Made by a program: the position numbers and the translations under genes
Shown here: piece after piece, positions 47,101-64,000 of the stretch
Position numbering within the stretch: the stretch's first letter is position 1
Layout of the letters: every line of letters starts with the position of its first letter
Notes under the pieces: model-generated
What the model saw: only the letters and a program-made list of their open reading frames with translations
The model's database searches: none
What the model was told of the DNA's origin: nothing
NCBI GenBank assembly: GCA_963662175.1
Contig: OY759223.1
Location: 17,089,460-17,153,459 of the forward strand
Direction of reading: 5' to 3'
DNA: 64,000 bases
Source: Aradus depressus
Taxonomy: Eukaryota; Arthropoda; Insecta; Hemiptera; Aradidae

Positions 47101-49649
47101 TTGCAATTAGCGAACAAAATATTGATTTTTCGAAGCTACATTATCAGTTATCCAAATAATGCTAAATGAAAAATAAATATCAAATTAGCTGAAAATTTGT
47201 TAATTTCTCGAAGCTATTACCTATTATTATATTAGCTATAAACATTATCAATTGCCCTTATAATGAAAAAATAATTTACAATTAGAGGAAAAAATATTAA
47301 TTTTTCGAAGCTCTGTTATCAATTACTCAAATTATGAAAAATGAGAAAAAAAATAGGATAATTTCTCAAAGCTGAATTATCATTTATGAAAATGATTAAA
47401 AATTGAGAAAATTATGTTCCTATTATTATATTCTTTATTATTATTATTCCAAATAATAGATAATTGTTGAATTTATACTCCAGTCCTGAGACCGGTCGTC
47501 ACATAAGCGAGTGAAACCAGGGTTCTGACTAGGAGGGCCGAAGTCTTACTCAATACGTGGGAGAGGAAGGTATTGAGGAAGATATGAGAAGATACGGCCC
47601 TACTCCAGAGGGGGATAGATGGAGGATACGGTTCAATAGAGGGCTGAGGGACCTGTACAAGAGCCCGGACCTGGTGGCCTTAGTGAAGCAGGGGCGGCTG
47701 CGATGGCTGGGGCATTTACAGAGAATGGAGCCAGACTGGAGGGGCACCCAAGAGGACAAAGAAGAAGAGGTAGACCTCGCTTACGTTGGCTGTTGGAGTG
47801 GAGGACAAAAAATTCTATGAAATGAATGTAACATAGATGTACAGTATATAGGTATTACATGTCGAACAGAAGAAATTGCAGAAAGAAGAAATTTAATCTT
47901 GGTTATTGATATAAATACTTGTTAGTTATGGGGTATTAACAGAGGAAAGAATTTGAAGTGTGTTTGGTCGTTCAAATGATTCCTATTTTTACGAGTACCA
48001 TTAATTTCTAGCCGTTCTAGAGAATCTAATTGTCTACTTTTTTCACAGATGAAAGATTTAGTTTAGAAGTTTATAGAATTGTTGTCAATATTAACAATGA
48101 TCAAATATTCTTCTACATATCGTAACTATCTTCTGCACATGATATTATATCTTATTTTATTTTGGTTTCTTGTTATTTCCTCGTTTTCAAATATATCCAC
48201 ACTTGGTGAACTGTGCTGACGATGGCGTAAGACGAAACCGATACACATTTATGCATATGTATATGGAATTAGACAATATAAGTGTTTAATAATAAAAAAA
48301 AGTGCTCTATCATCGTTTTAATTTTATTTATTAGTATTTTTACTATATCGAAAAAAAATGTATTCGAACATTATTGAAACGGCCTGGTTGGCAATGTGGG
48401 GACGGCTAGAAGCATCTTCAAATCGCAAACAGATATTAATATAGTGAGTTGTAATTTCTTAAGGCAGCGAAGCTCATTTTTAAAATGATAAAAGCTTCAA
48501 GGTGTATTGATTAAGTATTTTTTTTTTATTTCAGGGCTTTCGCAAAGCTATATCTTGCCATTATGCTGCTTCTCATTGTTATTATATTGATATTGAAGGA
48601 ACATCACAGCAAAATATAGCAGATGAGGTGAAAACTATAGCAGCCAGAAGAGGACTCGACATGGACTTTGAGGTAAAACAAAATGTTCTCATCGAGTTTT
48701 GGAAACACATTTAACATTTCGTATCGATACATTCATTATTTTGAGAGTGTGTTACAGGCATTTTTTAAAATTAACTTCAAAATAATTAAACAGGCATTTA
48801 AGGACATCACCTATCGGTGATCTTTAAGCAAAAATGTATAAGGAGTTTTTGTTGTAATACAGTAGAACCTCTTTAAGTCGAACCTCGATAAGTCGAAAAC
48901 CTCCAAAACTCGAAAAAAAGTTTTGTTCCTTTCCCTTCAAGCCCCAAAACCGCCATTACTCGAAATCTCAACCCTTTATTAGTCGAAATAATCAGTGAGT
49001 CCCTACAAGCCATTTTGGTACATATTTTCCCTCTATAACTCGAAAAAATAAATTGGACCTCTGTATCTCGAACATAGCATTGTTTTATTGTACAACCTTT
49101 ACAACTCGATTATTTGAAACTTATTGCCTCTATAGCTCGAAGAAAAATAAGTTACCGACTTTAAGAATTTGCCGACAATGTATACCATTGTTTCTTAGAA
49201 AACAATTTAGGAATATACAATAAATAGGATTACCAATTATCTAAAGCAAAAAAAATTACTGACTTTTTTTAATACCTACATATACTACGTATTTTTTTAT
49301 TTTAAGGATGTTTTGAAATAATGTTGATTTATAATAAATATAAATATGTTTGTTACCTCTGTAACTTGAATTTTTATTTATTTCACCTCTCTAACTCAAT
49401 ATTAGTTGGAATGAATCTTAACCTCTACAAGTCGGATCAAAATCCGCCTGTCGAAATCCTCCATAAGTCGAAAACTATATTACTCGAATTTTTTGGCGTC
49501 TCCCTAGATGTTCGACTTATAGAGGTTCTACTGTACCACAATTTGAATGTACTCTATTCACTAATGACTAATATTATTTATGTTTCATTTTTCAGGAATT
49601 CTGGAAGTTCAGAAATCGTCTTGCTAGAGGAAAAATCATTAATTTATGA
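35172..49649 (+). CDS. PHYH: Phytanoyl-CoA 2-hydroxylase (peroxisomal phytanoyl-CoA dioxygenase), 8 coding exons
   Basis: Fe(II)/2-oxoglutarate enzyme that hydroxylates phytanoyl-CoA at carbon 2 in peroxisomal alpha-oxidation. Coding exons: 35172-35216, 37749-37876, 38998-39166, 40643-40756, 45613-45762, 46689-46823, 48535-48672, 49596-49649. All junctions are GT-AG and keep frame, giving 310 residues (human PHYH is 338). Residues 4-12, RLQVVNCHL, fit the PTS2 peroxisome signal (R-L-x5-H-L). Ligands seen: His151 and Asp153 (HQD, split by intron 4), His239 (HPLLIHGSG) and Arg250 (GFRKAIS) for 2-oxoglutarate. Exon 4 carries [20 protein letters not shown] and exon 6 [15 protein letters not shown], both close to the vertebrate enzyme. 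TTTATTTTCAG directly precedes the ATG, so a 5'-UTR exon probably lies upstream; it was not found. The shortest exon (15 codons) rests on the PTS2 match and phase fit. Intron 5 begins GTGCAA, a weaker donor. The gene looks intact. Confidence 0.93.
35250..35364 (+). repeat. Internally deleted SINE in PHYH intron 1
   Basis: tRNA-like head GAGCCGGTAGCTCAGTGGTA joins straight to the CATGTCCACCAGAGTG part of the body. It starts only 34 bp after the exon 1 donor. Confidence 0.82.
35365..37110. other. PHYH intron 1 interior
   Basis: 35470-35545 and 35950-36025 are diverged direct repeats (CGAAGCTCTGTTTCCTCAAC and ACGAAGCTCTATTTCCTTAA). 36520-36700 is GC-richer, of unknown origin, with reverse frames of 60-74 codons and no motif. 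Nothing else was recognised. Confidence 0.4.
37111..37311 (+). repeat. SINE, 5'-truncated, PHYH intron 1
   Basis: AACGCCGTCCTTCGGATGGG through AAAGCCCGGGC. The head and tail are lost. Confidence 0.8.
37370..37650 (-). other. Possible reverse 3' UTR of a LINE
   Basis: AATAATAATCTTTATTCCAT reads as the reverse complement of a poly(A) signal region. Similar CTTTATT openings occur at 56530, 58930 and 61985. Weak evidence. Confidence 0.3.
38284..38418. mobile_element. Short fold-back element, PHYH intron 2
   Basis: GCAAAAATGCAAAGCGCAGC and GCTGCGCTTTGCATTTTTAC are inverted copies. The arms of about 40 bp include (GCA)n runs, with a 55-bp loop. About 130 bp in all, MITE-like, class unknown. Confidence 0.75.
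39619..40440 (-). repeat. Family F, copy D (reverse), PHYH intron 3
   Basis: Starts TGATGTAAAAAAAATTACAC and ends AAATTTAGTAGAAGACC / ACAGGAAATGTGGTAA. Same order of blocks as copy C, inverted. It fills most of intron 3. Confidence 0.82.
40757..41400. other. PHYH intron 4, 5' part: nothing recognised
   Basis: AT-rich. At 41395-41480 a block (GAAGTGAGTTTGGTCGTTTA) is shared with 47940-48030 in intron 6 and marks a further dispersed repeat. Confidence 0.4.
41660..42060 (+). pseudogene. LINE ORF2 C-terminal relic (RNase-H-bearing type)
   Basis: Frame 41672-42043 reads 123 codons ending in LRKLDTS. Blocks [31 protein letters not shown], then [13 protein letters not shown] and [18 protein letters not shown] correspond in order to the end of an RNase H domain and the C-terminal knuckle region of insect non-LTR retrotransposons. 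The segment between SK and EED is shortened and the two Cys of the knuckle are lost. It lies in PHYH intron 4, sense orientation, with no N-terminal RT part present. Confidence 0.75.
42801..42836 (-). ncRNA. Hammerhead-ribozyme-like motif (left arm)
   Basis: Reverse strand: GAC-CTGACGA-T-GGT-ATAAA-GCC-GAAA-CCGGTA-GTT. The core is complete, stem III is the palindrome ACCGGU with no loop, and stem I is GAC/GUU. Confidence 0.6.
42851..42886 (+). ncRNA. Hammerhead-ribozyme-like motif (right arm, sense to PHYH)
   Basis: CTGACGA at 42854-42860, GAAA at 42873-42876, ACCGGT stem III at 42876-42881, and GAC/GTT stem I. Being sense in intron 4, it would be present in PHYH pre-mRNA. One extra U before stem II, as in the other copies. 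Confidence 0.6.
43170..44091 (-). mobile_element. Tigger/pogo-type DNA transposon, internally deleted
   Basis: Terminal inverted repeats CAGTTGACTCGCAATAGTCC (left) and its inverse at the right (CGCGAGTCAACTG), flanked on both sides by TA. 922 bp. Encodes only the two ends of a transposase on the reverse strand. It lies in PHYH intron 4, opposite to the gene. Confidence 0.92.
43235..43883 (-). pseudogene. Tigger-type transposase, N- and C-terminal ends fused with a frameshift
   Basis: ATG at 43883 opens [20 protein letters not shown], then [11 protein letters not shown] and [18 protein letters not shown]: the CENP-B-type N-terminal helix-turn-helix of pogo/Tigger transposases. After about 60 residues the reading moves to another frame, which gives [40 protein letters not shown] and [10 protein letters not shown], the usual C-terminal tail, ending at 43235. 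The whole catalytic DDE domain between them is deleted, so it cannot transpose by itself. In an intact Tigger the transposase is about 450-600 residues. Confidence 0.9.
44228..44247. repeat. Poly-G run
   Basis: About 20 uninterrupted G bases, shortly followed by a T run at about 44269-44280. Confidence 0.9.
44370..44600 (+). pseudogene. LINE C-terminal fragment
   Basis: 67-codon frame ending at 44582: [19 protein letters not shown], then a [19 protein letters not shown] end. The H-x3-D-C spacing followed by a Tyr-rich helix and a short tail is what the last residues of jockey- or I-type ORF2 proteins look like. An A-rich stretch follows directly (AACAAAGAAAAAACAAAAC), consistent with the 3' end of the element. 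It lies in PHYH intron 4. Confidence 0.6.
44996..45609 (+). mobile_element. Family M element, rearranged copy next to PHYH exon 5
   Basis: ATTATAGAAAACGCAAATC at 45006 and ATTTTATCCCGACGTTTTC at 45537 match the copy at 23708-24300. The block GTCACAATGGATAGAGCAT, which in the other copy lies before the small frame, here lies after it (about 45310), so this copy is a mosaic. Its small frame has premature stops. The right end is a T-rich tract that runs into the splice acceptor TTTTTTTAAG of the exon at 45613. Confidence 0.6.
46142..46178 (+). ncRNA. Hammerhead-ribozyme-like motif, PHYH intron 5
   Basis: CTGACGA at 46146-46152, stem II GGTGCAAGCC region, GAAA at 46164-46167, then CTGGTTAAC. The core is kept but stem I pairs poorly, so probably a decayed copy. 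Followed by GGAATTAGACAATATAAAAG, shared with the copy at 48212. Confidence 0.5.
46288..46478 (+). repeat. SINE, 5'-truncated, PHYH intron 5
   Basis: CCGAGACCCTTAGTTTATTT through AAAGAGCGCTCTGGTAGTAG. There are internal small deletions. Confidence 0.8.
46970..47415. repeat. Degenerate about 100-bp tandem repeats, PHYH intron 6
   Basis: TTTTCGAAGCT or TTCTCGAAGCT followed by TTATCAATT and CCCAAATAATG recurs four or five times (about 47130, 47205, 47300 and 47365). No coding content. Confidence 0.6.
47490..47870 (+). pseudogene. RTE-type LINE ORF2 C-terminal relic
   Basis: Frame at 47505-47570 reads [19 protein letters not shown]; a frame change is followed by [40 protein letters not shown] and HLQRMEP. 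The order ERKVLRK, YGP, R-x-R-x-N, LY, RLRWLGH-x-x-RM is the well-known end of RTE-like reverse transcriptases. Truncated before the usual GRR-RGRP tail. Sense orientation, PHYH intron 6. Confidence 0.85.
48212..48247 (+). ncRNA. Hammerhead-ribozyme-like motif, PHYH intron 6
   Basis: TGTG (48212-48215), CTGACGA (48216-48222), stem II region TGGCGTAAGAC, GAAA (48234-48237), ACCGATA, then CACA (48244-48247). Stem I pairs over four bases (TGTG/CACA). Stem III ACCGAU is one change away from the palindrome ACCGGU at 42876. Sense to PHYH. Confidence 0.6.
48860..49533. mobile_element. pogo/Tigger-type MITE, PHYH intron 7
   Basis: Terminal inverted repeats CAGTAGAACCTCTTTAAGTC and its inverse GACTTATAGAGGTTCTACTG, flanked by TA on both sides. 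674 bp, with internal copies of the AACTCGAAA/AAGTCGAAA motif. No transposase; the 128-codon frame overlapping its right end is an artefact. Confidence 0.88.
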
Positions 49650-49707
49650 TATAATATGTAGTTTAAGTGTTCATGTTCTTTCGAAATTAAAAATGAATTG
49701 TATTTAA

Positions 49708-49727
49708 AATAAAAAGTTTTGAATAAA
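49708..49727 (+). terminator. PHYH poly(A) signals
   Basis: AATAAA at 49708-49713 and again at 49722-49727, 59-78 bp after the PHYH stop codon. Confidence 0.75.
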
Positions 49728-49739
49728 ATTCATTTGATC

Positions 49740-50060
49740 CCTATCGGTATTTTATTTGTTTCTAAAACTTTACGACTGAAAATGTACTAAAGAAGTTAGT
49801 ATATATAGAATATAGAAGTTACTGCAATAAAACAACGAAAAAATAGGACATCCTTAACTTTTTTTTTTTTGATTTTCACAAACGAGCTACCACGAGTCTG
49901 GCTTTGCTTACCCAAAAAAAAAATTTTTTTAATTTTTTGTCCGTGAGGAAAAAGGGAAAAAAAGAGACTCATTTTTTGGAAATATTGATACATTCACTTC
50001 GATATTACCCCATTACGTATACTTTTCCGAGATTCGCTAATGTTGTTCCGAACGTAATAA
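49740..50060. other. Intergenic, no feature
   Basis: AT-rich gap between the PHYH 3' end and the tRNA gene, with T and A runs only. Confidence 0.5.
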
Positions 50061-50067
50061 TTAAGAT

Positions 50068-50155
50068 CCTCTGGTAGCTCAGTTGGTAGAGCGGTGGACT
50101 GTAGTAGGACAACATTGATATCCATAGGTCGCTGGTTCAAATCCGGCCCGGAGGA
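50068..50155 (+). tRNA. tRNA-Tyr: tRNA-Tyr (anticodon GTA) with 15-nt intron
   Basis: Acceptor CCTCTGG pairs with CCGGAGG, followed by discriminator A. D arm GCTCAGTTGGTAGAGC; anticodon stem GTGGA/TCCAT with loop CTGTAGA; T arm GCTGG-TTCAAAT-CCGGC. The intron is 50105-50119, between positions 37 and 38, the usual place in eukaryotic tRNA-Tyr. The A box TAGCTCAGTTGG and B box GGTTCAAATCC are intact. Mature length 73 nt before CCA addition. T and A runs follow and could serve as pol III terminator (T6 at about 50159). Confidence 0.94.
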
Positions 50156-50344
50156 ATATTTTTTTATATGAATATTATTTATATATATATATTTTATTTT
50201 CTTACGAAATAAATAATTAAATAGTTGTGAATATGGTAAAAAAAAATAATAAAAGAAAATTTCTTGTAAAGACGAACATTTTTTGCGTAAATCAAGCAAA
50301 CTTCTAAAGAAATTTTAAGTTTTAAATTACATATTAAATCATAT

Positions 50345-50480
50345 TAAATTCTTCCGGTCTCTTTTTCTCGATGATATTTCAGGATGTTCTTGCTTGCCTT
50401 CATCAGGTCATAATGTGCGGAATGTAAAAAAAAATGAAAACGGAAAACTATAATAAAAAATAAATAGATTTTACAATTTC
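50345..50480. other. AT-rich DNA with a weak hammerhead look-alike
   Basis: The reverse strand has CTGATGA and, 19 nt on, GAAA (50377-50406), but no convincing stem II. See rejected items. Confidence 0.3.
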
Positions 50481-50481
50481 T

Positions 50482-50805
50482 GAGGCCCCCGGTAGCTCAG
50501 TGGTATGTGTTTTTGCCTTCTGAGCTCAAAAACGTGGGTTCGAAACCCGATCGAGGCCCTTAGTTTATTCTATCTGGGATGTAAAATAAACTCAAGCACG
50601 CCGTCCTTCGGATGGGACGTTAAGCGATGGTCCCGAGCTTGTACCCCTGCCCTAGGTGAATAAAAATTTAGGGTAGGCTAAATTTAGGACTCCCATAGTA
50701 GAGTAGGGCTCATGTCCACCAGAGTGACGAAAGAGCGTTCTGGTAGTAGGCGATATGACCTTGTAGTTAAAGCTCGCAGTTAATGAGTCATAAAACTTAA
50801 CATAA
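50482..50805 (+). repeat. SINE, near full length, with tRNA head
   Basis: Head CCCGGTAGCTCAGTGGTATG and B box GGGTTCGAAACCCG, then the GAGGCCCTTAGTTTATTCTA junction and full body to GAGTCATAAAACTTAA. A short internal deletion removes part of the GTACGATGTCAGG region. Confidence 0.9.
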
Positions 50806-51024
50806 TAACTAACTTTGATTTTTGCTGTGATGAGCAGCTGATCTTCCATATTTAATATTTATTTTTTTGATCATATGTTCTTTCATCCGTAGATGTAATA
50901 GTATGTAGGATTAAATTGTCATACCTAATATCTATGTATTAATAAATAGTATCCGATATATATTATAATAAGAGATTTTTGAAAAATATCTATATTGACT
51001 TATTGAAAAAAAGGAAGGGCAGTA

Positions 51025-61771
<10,747 letters not shown>

Positions 61772-61794
61772 AAACTCCACTACTAATAAAATAT

Positions 61795-61858
61795 TCAATA
61801 TGGAAATATTCTCTGGTCAAATGTGTAATTAACAGAGCCTCGGTAAAAATGTAATAAA
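61795..61858 (+). terminator. CFAP107 poly(A) signals
   Basis: AATAAA at 61795-61800, 24 bp after the stop codon, and again at 61853-61858. Confidence 0.6.
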
Positions 61859-61970
61859 AAAATTATTGTTATGGGTTGGAAATTTGGGAAGAACCAAAAC
61901 GAACTATCCTTCAAATTTCATAAATATTAAGTGTAACTCAATTTCACTGTATAATTAATTTTATGATTAT

Positions 61971-62390
61971 TATAATGAAATGAAACTTTATTGCTTACAG
62001 AGATACAAATCCCATAGCAAGGGTTGACCTTACTAGTTCAGACGTAAATATAATACATTTTATATACATATATATAATAACATAATATAATATATAAAAG
62101 TTTATATATCAATACAACTTATTGTTGAAAATAAAAAATATAACAAACTTAATTGAACAAAAAACTAATTTTGGAAGGTACAACATTATAAATAGGGGCC
62201 GAAGTAGAGAAAAGAAAAATACCAACTGTTGTGAAATGTGTAGGTACGGTAAACGAGAGAGCAAATAATAATAAAACTGTTTTTCTAAATTTTAAACTAT
62301 TAGTAACGAAAATAAATATATTATTGATTTTTTCATCTTCATCAATACTTAACCAATTAATTTATGATTATTATAAAAACATATTATGAA
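61971..62390. other. Intergenic, possible reverse LINE 3' end
   Basis: ATGAAATGAAACTTTATTGC opens like the segments at 37385 and 56515. The rest is AT-rich with no recognised feature. Confidence 0.3.
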
Positions 62391-62394
62391 TATG

Positions 62395-62724
62395 AGGGCG
62401 CCGGTAGCTCAGTGGTATGCGTGCTTGACTTCTGAGCTCAAGGTCATGGGTTCGTAGCCCGACCGAGGCCCTTAGTTTATTTTATCTGGGAGGTAAAATA
62501 AACTTAAGCACGCCGTCCTTCGGATGGGACGTTAAGAGATGGTCCCGAGCCTGTACGATGTCAGGTATTCGTTAAAGACCCCTACCCTAGATGAATAAAA
62601 ATTTAGGACTCCCACAGTAGAGTCGGGCTCATGTCCACCAGAGTGACGAAAGAGCGCTCTGGTAGTAGGCGATATGACCTCGTAGTTAAAGCCCGGGCAT
62701 GAGTCATAAAACCTAACCTAACCT
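62395..62724 (+). repeat. SINE, full-length reference copy
   Basis: About 330 bp: GGCGCCGGTAGCTCAGTGGT (A box), GGTCATGGGTTCGTAGCCCG (B box), the GAGGCCCTTAGTTTATTTTA junction, AGCACGCCGTCCTTCGGATG, AGAGCGCTCTGGTAGTAGGC, AAAGCCCGGGCATGAGTCAT and the tail AAACCTAACCTAACC. Pol III driven, moved by a LINE partner. Best copy to name the family. Confidence 0.95.
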
Positions 62725-62872
62725 TCTTATCGACCCTATAATCGACCTTCAAGCAAATGCTGATAGAGAGTTAGGTGCGCTTCCATCGATTTCTTGATAA
62801 TGACACTTTCCTTCTGACACGAAGAGGAATCTCGAAAGATTGTCAAACCAAGGTGAAGAAACCTCTGGCAGA

Positions 62873-63048
62873 AATGCCACAAAAAGTAACCAATGATCAT
62901 CCCAGAGAAGATTAAGAAAGATATATATTTTATGTATACATGTGTTTTATTTCTTTGTATTTCACATATACAAATACCAAAATATGTATCTTTCTTAATC
63001 TTCTCTGGGATGATCAATGGTTACTTTTTTCCGGCATTTCTTCCAGAG
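62873..63048. mobile_element. Fold-back element
   Basis: GATCATCCCAGAGAAGATTA and TAATCTTCTCTGGGATGATC form arms of about 60 bp, extending outward to GCAGAAATGCC and GGCATTTCTTCC. Loop of about 60 bp. Confidence 0.8.
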
Positions 63049-63218
63049 CTGTATTTTTGAAGACATTTATGTTTTAATTGATTTTTTTGAATTTGTAAAT
63101 CCGATGAAGTTTTTTTCCTTCAGGATACAATCAAAATAATCCATCCTTTTTTTCATATTGTATGATTGCATAAATAAATTAATTGTTACTTTATTCTAGC
63201 TATAAATACAAAAACTAG

Positions 63219-63541
63219 AGACGACGCCAGCAGCTAGTTTGCTTACTGAGCTAAAGATAGCGGGTTCGTAACCCAACCGAGGCCCTTAGTTCATTTTATC
63301 TGGGAGGTGAAATAACCGTTAGCACGCCGTCCTTCGGATGGGACGTTAAGTGATGGTCCCGAGCCTGTATGATGTCAGGTGTTCGTTAATGACCCCTACC
63401 CTAGGTGAAACATTTAGGATAGGCAAAATTTAAGACTCCCATAGTAGAGTCGGGCTCATGTCCACCAGAGTGACGAAAGAGTGCTCTGGTAGTAGGCGAT
63501 ATGACGTCGTAGGTAAAGCCCGGACATGAGTCACAATAACT
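63219..63541 (+). repeat. SINE with degraded tRNA head
   Basis: ACGCCAGCAGCTAGTTTGCT, B box GGGTTCGTAACCCAACCGAG, full body to GACATGAGTCACAATAACTA. It lacks the CCTAA tail. Confidence 0.88.
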
Positions 63542-63734
63542 AAGGTGACCAACTGTACTTCTTTAGAGAGTTTCGTACTCCTTTTTCGTGAACCGTACTC
63601 CAAAAATACTCCTTTGCAGTCTTTTGTACTCCATTAATAAATATAAAAACTTCAACGATAATTGTAATGGTCTGGTTGATATTGATATCGATATTATTTT
63701 CTGATTGAAGAAATTCGAAAAGTAAATCTTTATT

Positions 63735-64000
63735 TTAATAAAGAAAAAATGGTTGGATGAAAAAGTTAGCATGGGTAGAAATATTTTCACATTTTAAACA
63801 AAAGTATATTTCCCACAAAAATTTGACATTATTAATTGAATTAGCAATGTGTTGCCCCGGCACTAATGCTGCTGTGGAGAGGGTATTTCCCCTTCGCAAA
63901 TGATTATTGGAGCAGTGAAAAATCACAATTATCTGCAAAAATACTAGCTGCAGTTTTAACGGTAAAGTTCAACGTGACGCACTTGTTCTGACATAAGTGA
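63735..64000 (+). pseudogene. hAT-type transposase C-terminal relic, runs to the window edge
   Basis: Forward reading with two frame breaks: KWLDEKVSMGRNIFTF, stop, KVYFPQKFDI, then LAMCCPGTNAAVERVFPL, then NDYWSSEKSQLSAKILAAVL and TVKFNVTH. The PGTNAAVERVFSL...LSAKTLAAVL arrangement is the hAT C-terminal dimerisation region. Upstream (63545-63650) GTACTCC repeats several times and may be the element's subterminal region. Confidence 0.75.

Noticed and set aside
49321..49707. 128-codon frame overlapping the last PHYH exon
   Set aside because: It runs from inside a pogo/Tigger MITE through the intron and reads the last PHYH exon in the wrong frame.
50377..50406. Hammerhead-like motif on the reverse strand (CTGATGA and GAAA)
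   Set aside because: The 19 nt between the two core segments do not form a convincing stem II, and stems I and III are not apparent.
62395..62470. tRNA gene at the head of the SINE copies (also 50482, 35250, 63219)
   Set aside because: A and B boxes are present but the acceptor and anticodon stems do not pair; the sequence continues into the repeated SINE body.

Overview
This is eukaryotic DNA, almost certainly insect nuclear genome. The host genes are split by GT-AG introns, there is an intron-containing tRNA-Tyr, AATAAA poly(A) signals are present, the sequence is AT-rich, and (CCTAA)n telomere-like repeat units sit at the ends of a tRNA-derived SINE. A hemipteran or similar repeat-rich insect would fit, but the species cannot be fixed from the sequence. 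There are no bacterial operons, rRNA genes or CRISPR arrays.

Layout. 1-3.0 kb: gene-free, with a LINE relic and two SINE copies. 3.05-18.43 kb: a nested repeat block. The ends look like piggyBac-type termini (TTAA/CCCTTTAG). Inside are two non-autonomous Helitron copies with TC starts and, in the second, a hairpin plus CTAG 3' end. Both are swollen by G-rich 144-bp minisatellites and 33/66-bp repeats. Between them lies a 12-unit, about 440-bp satellite that carries antisense SINE sequence. 18.4-35.1 kb: no host gene found; SINEs, fold-back elements, an AT-rich dispersed family, a 59-bp minisatellite, a 141-bp array, and an inverted pair of about 640-bp copies 12 kb apart. 35.17-49.65 kb (+): a complete eight-coding-exon gene for peroxisomal phytanoyl-CoA dioxygenase (PHYH), with an N-terminal PTS2 signal and all the Fe(II)/2-oxoglutarate ligands. 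50.07 kb: tRNA-Tyr(GTA) with a 15-nt intron. 51.03-61.77 kb (+): a five-coding-exon gene that reads as a CFAP107 (C1orf158-like) axonemal microtubule inner protein. 61.8-64 kb: SINEs, a fold-back element and a hAT transposase relic running to the window edge.

The introns hold jockey-, RTE- and RNase-H-type LINE relics, a Tigger deletion derivative, a second pogo/Tigger MITE, a Harbinger element inside a LINE, a short Helitron inside a palindrome, and a GIY-YIG relic of a Penelope-like element.

The most unusual theme is a set of hammerhead-ribozyme-like cores (CTGANGA ... GAAA) with tiny palindromic stem III sequences. They occur singly and as head-to-head pairs in large palindromes, several of them in sense orientation in PHYH introns, and a Penelope-like relic lies in the same window. 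All intron-exon calls were made by eye from reading frame, splice signals and remembered family motifs; no alignment was run.
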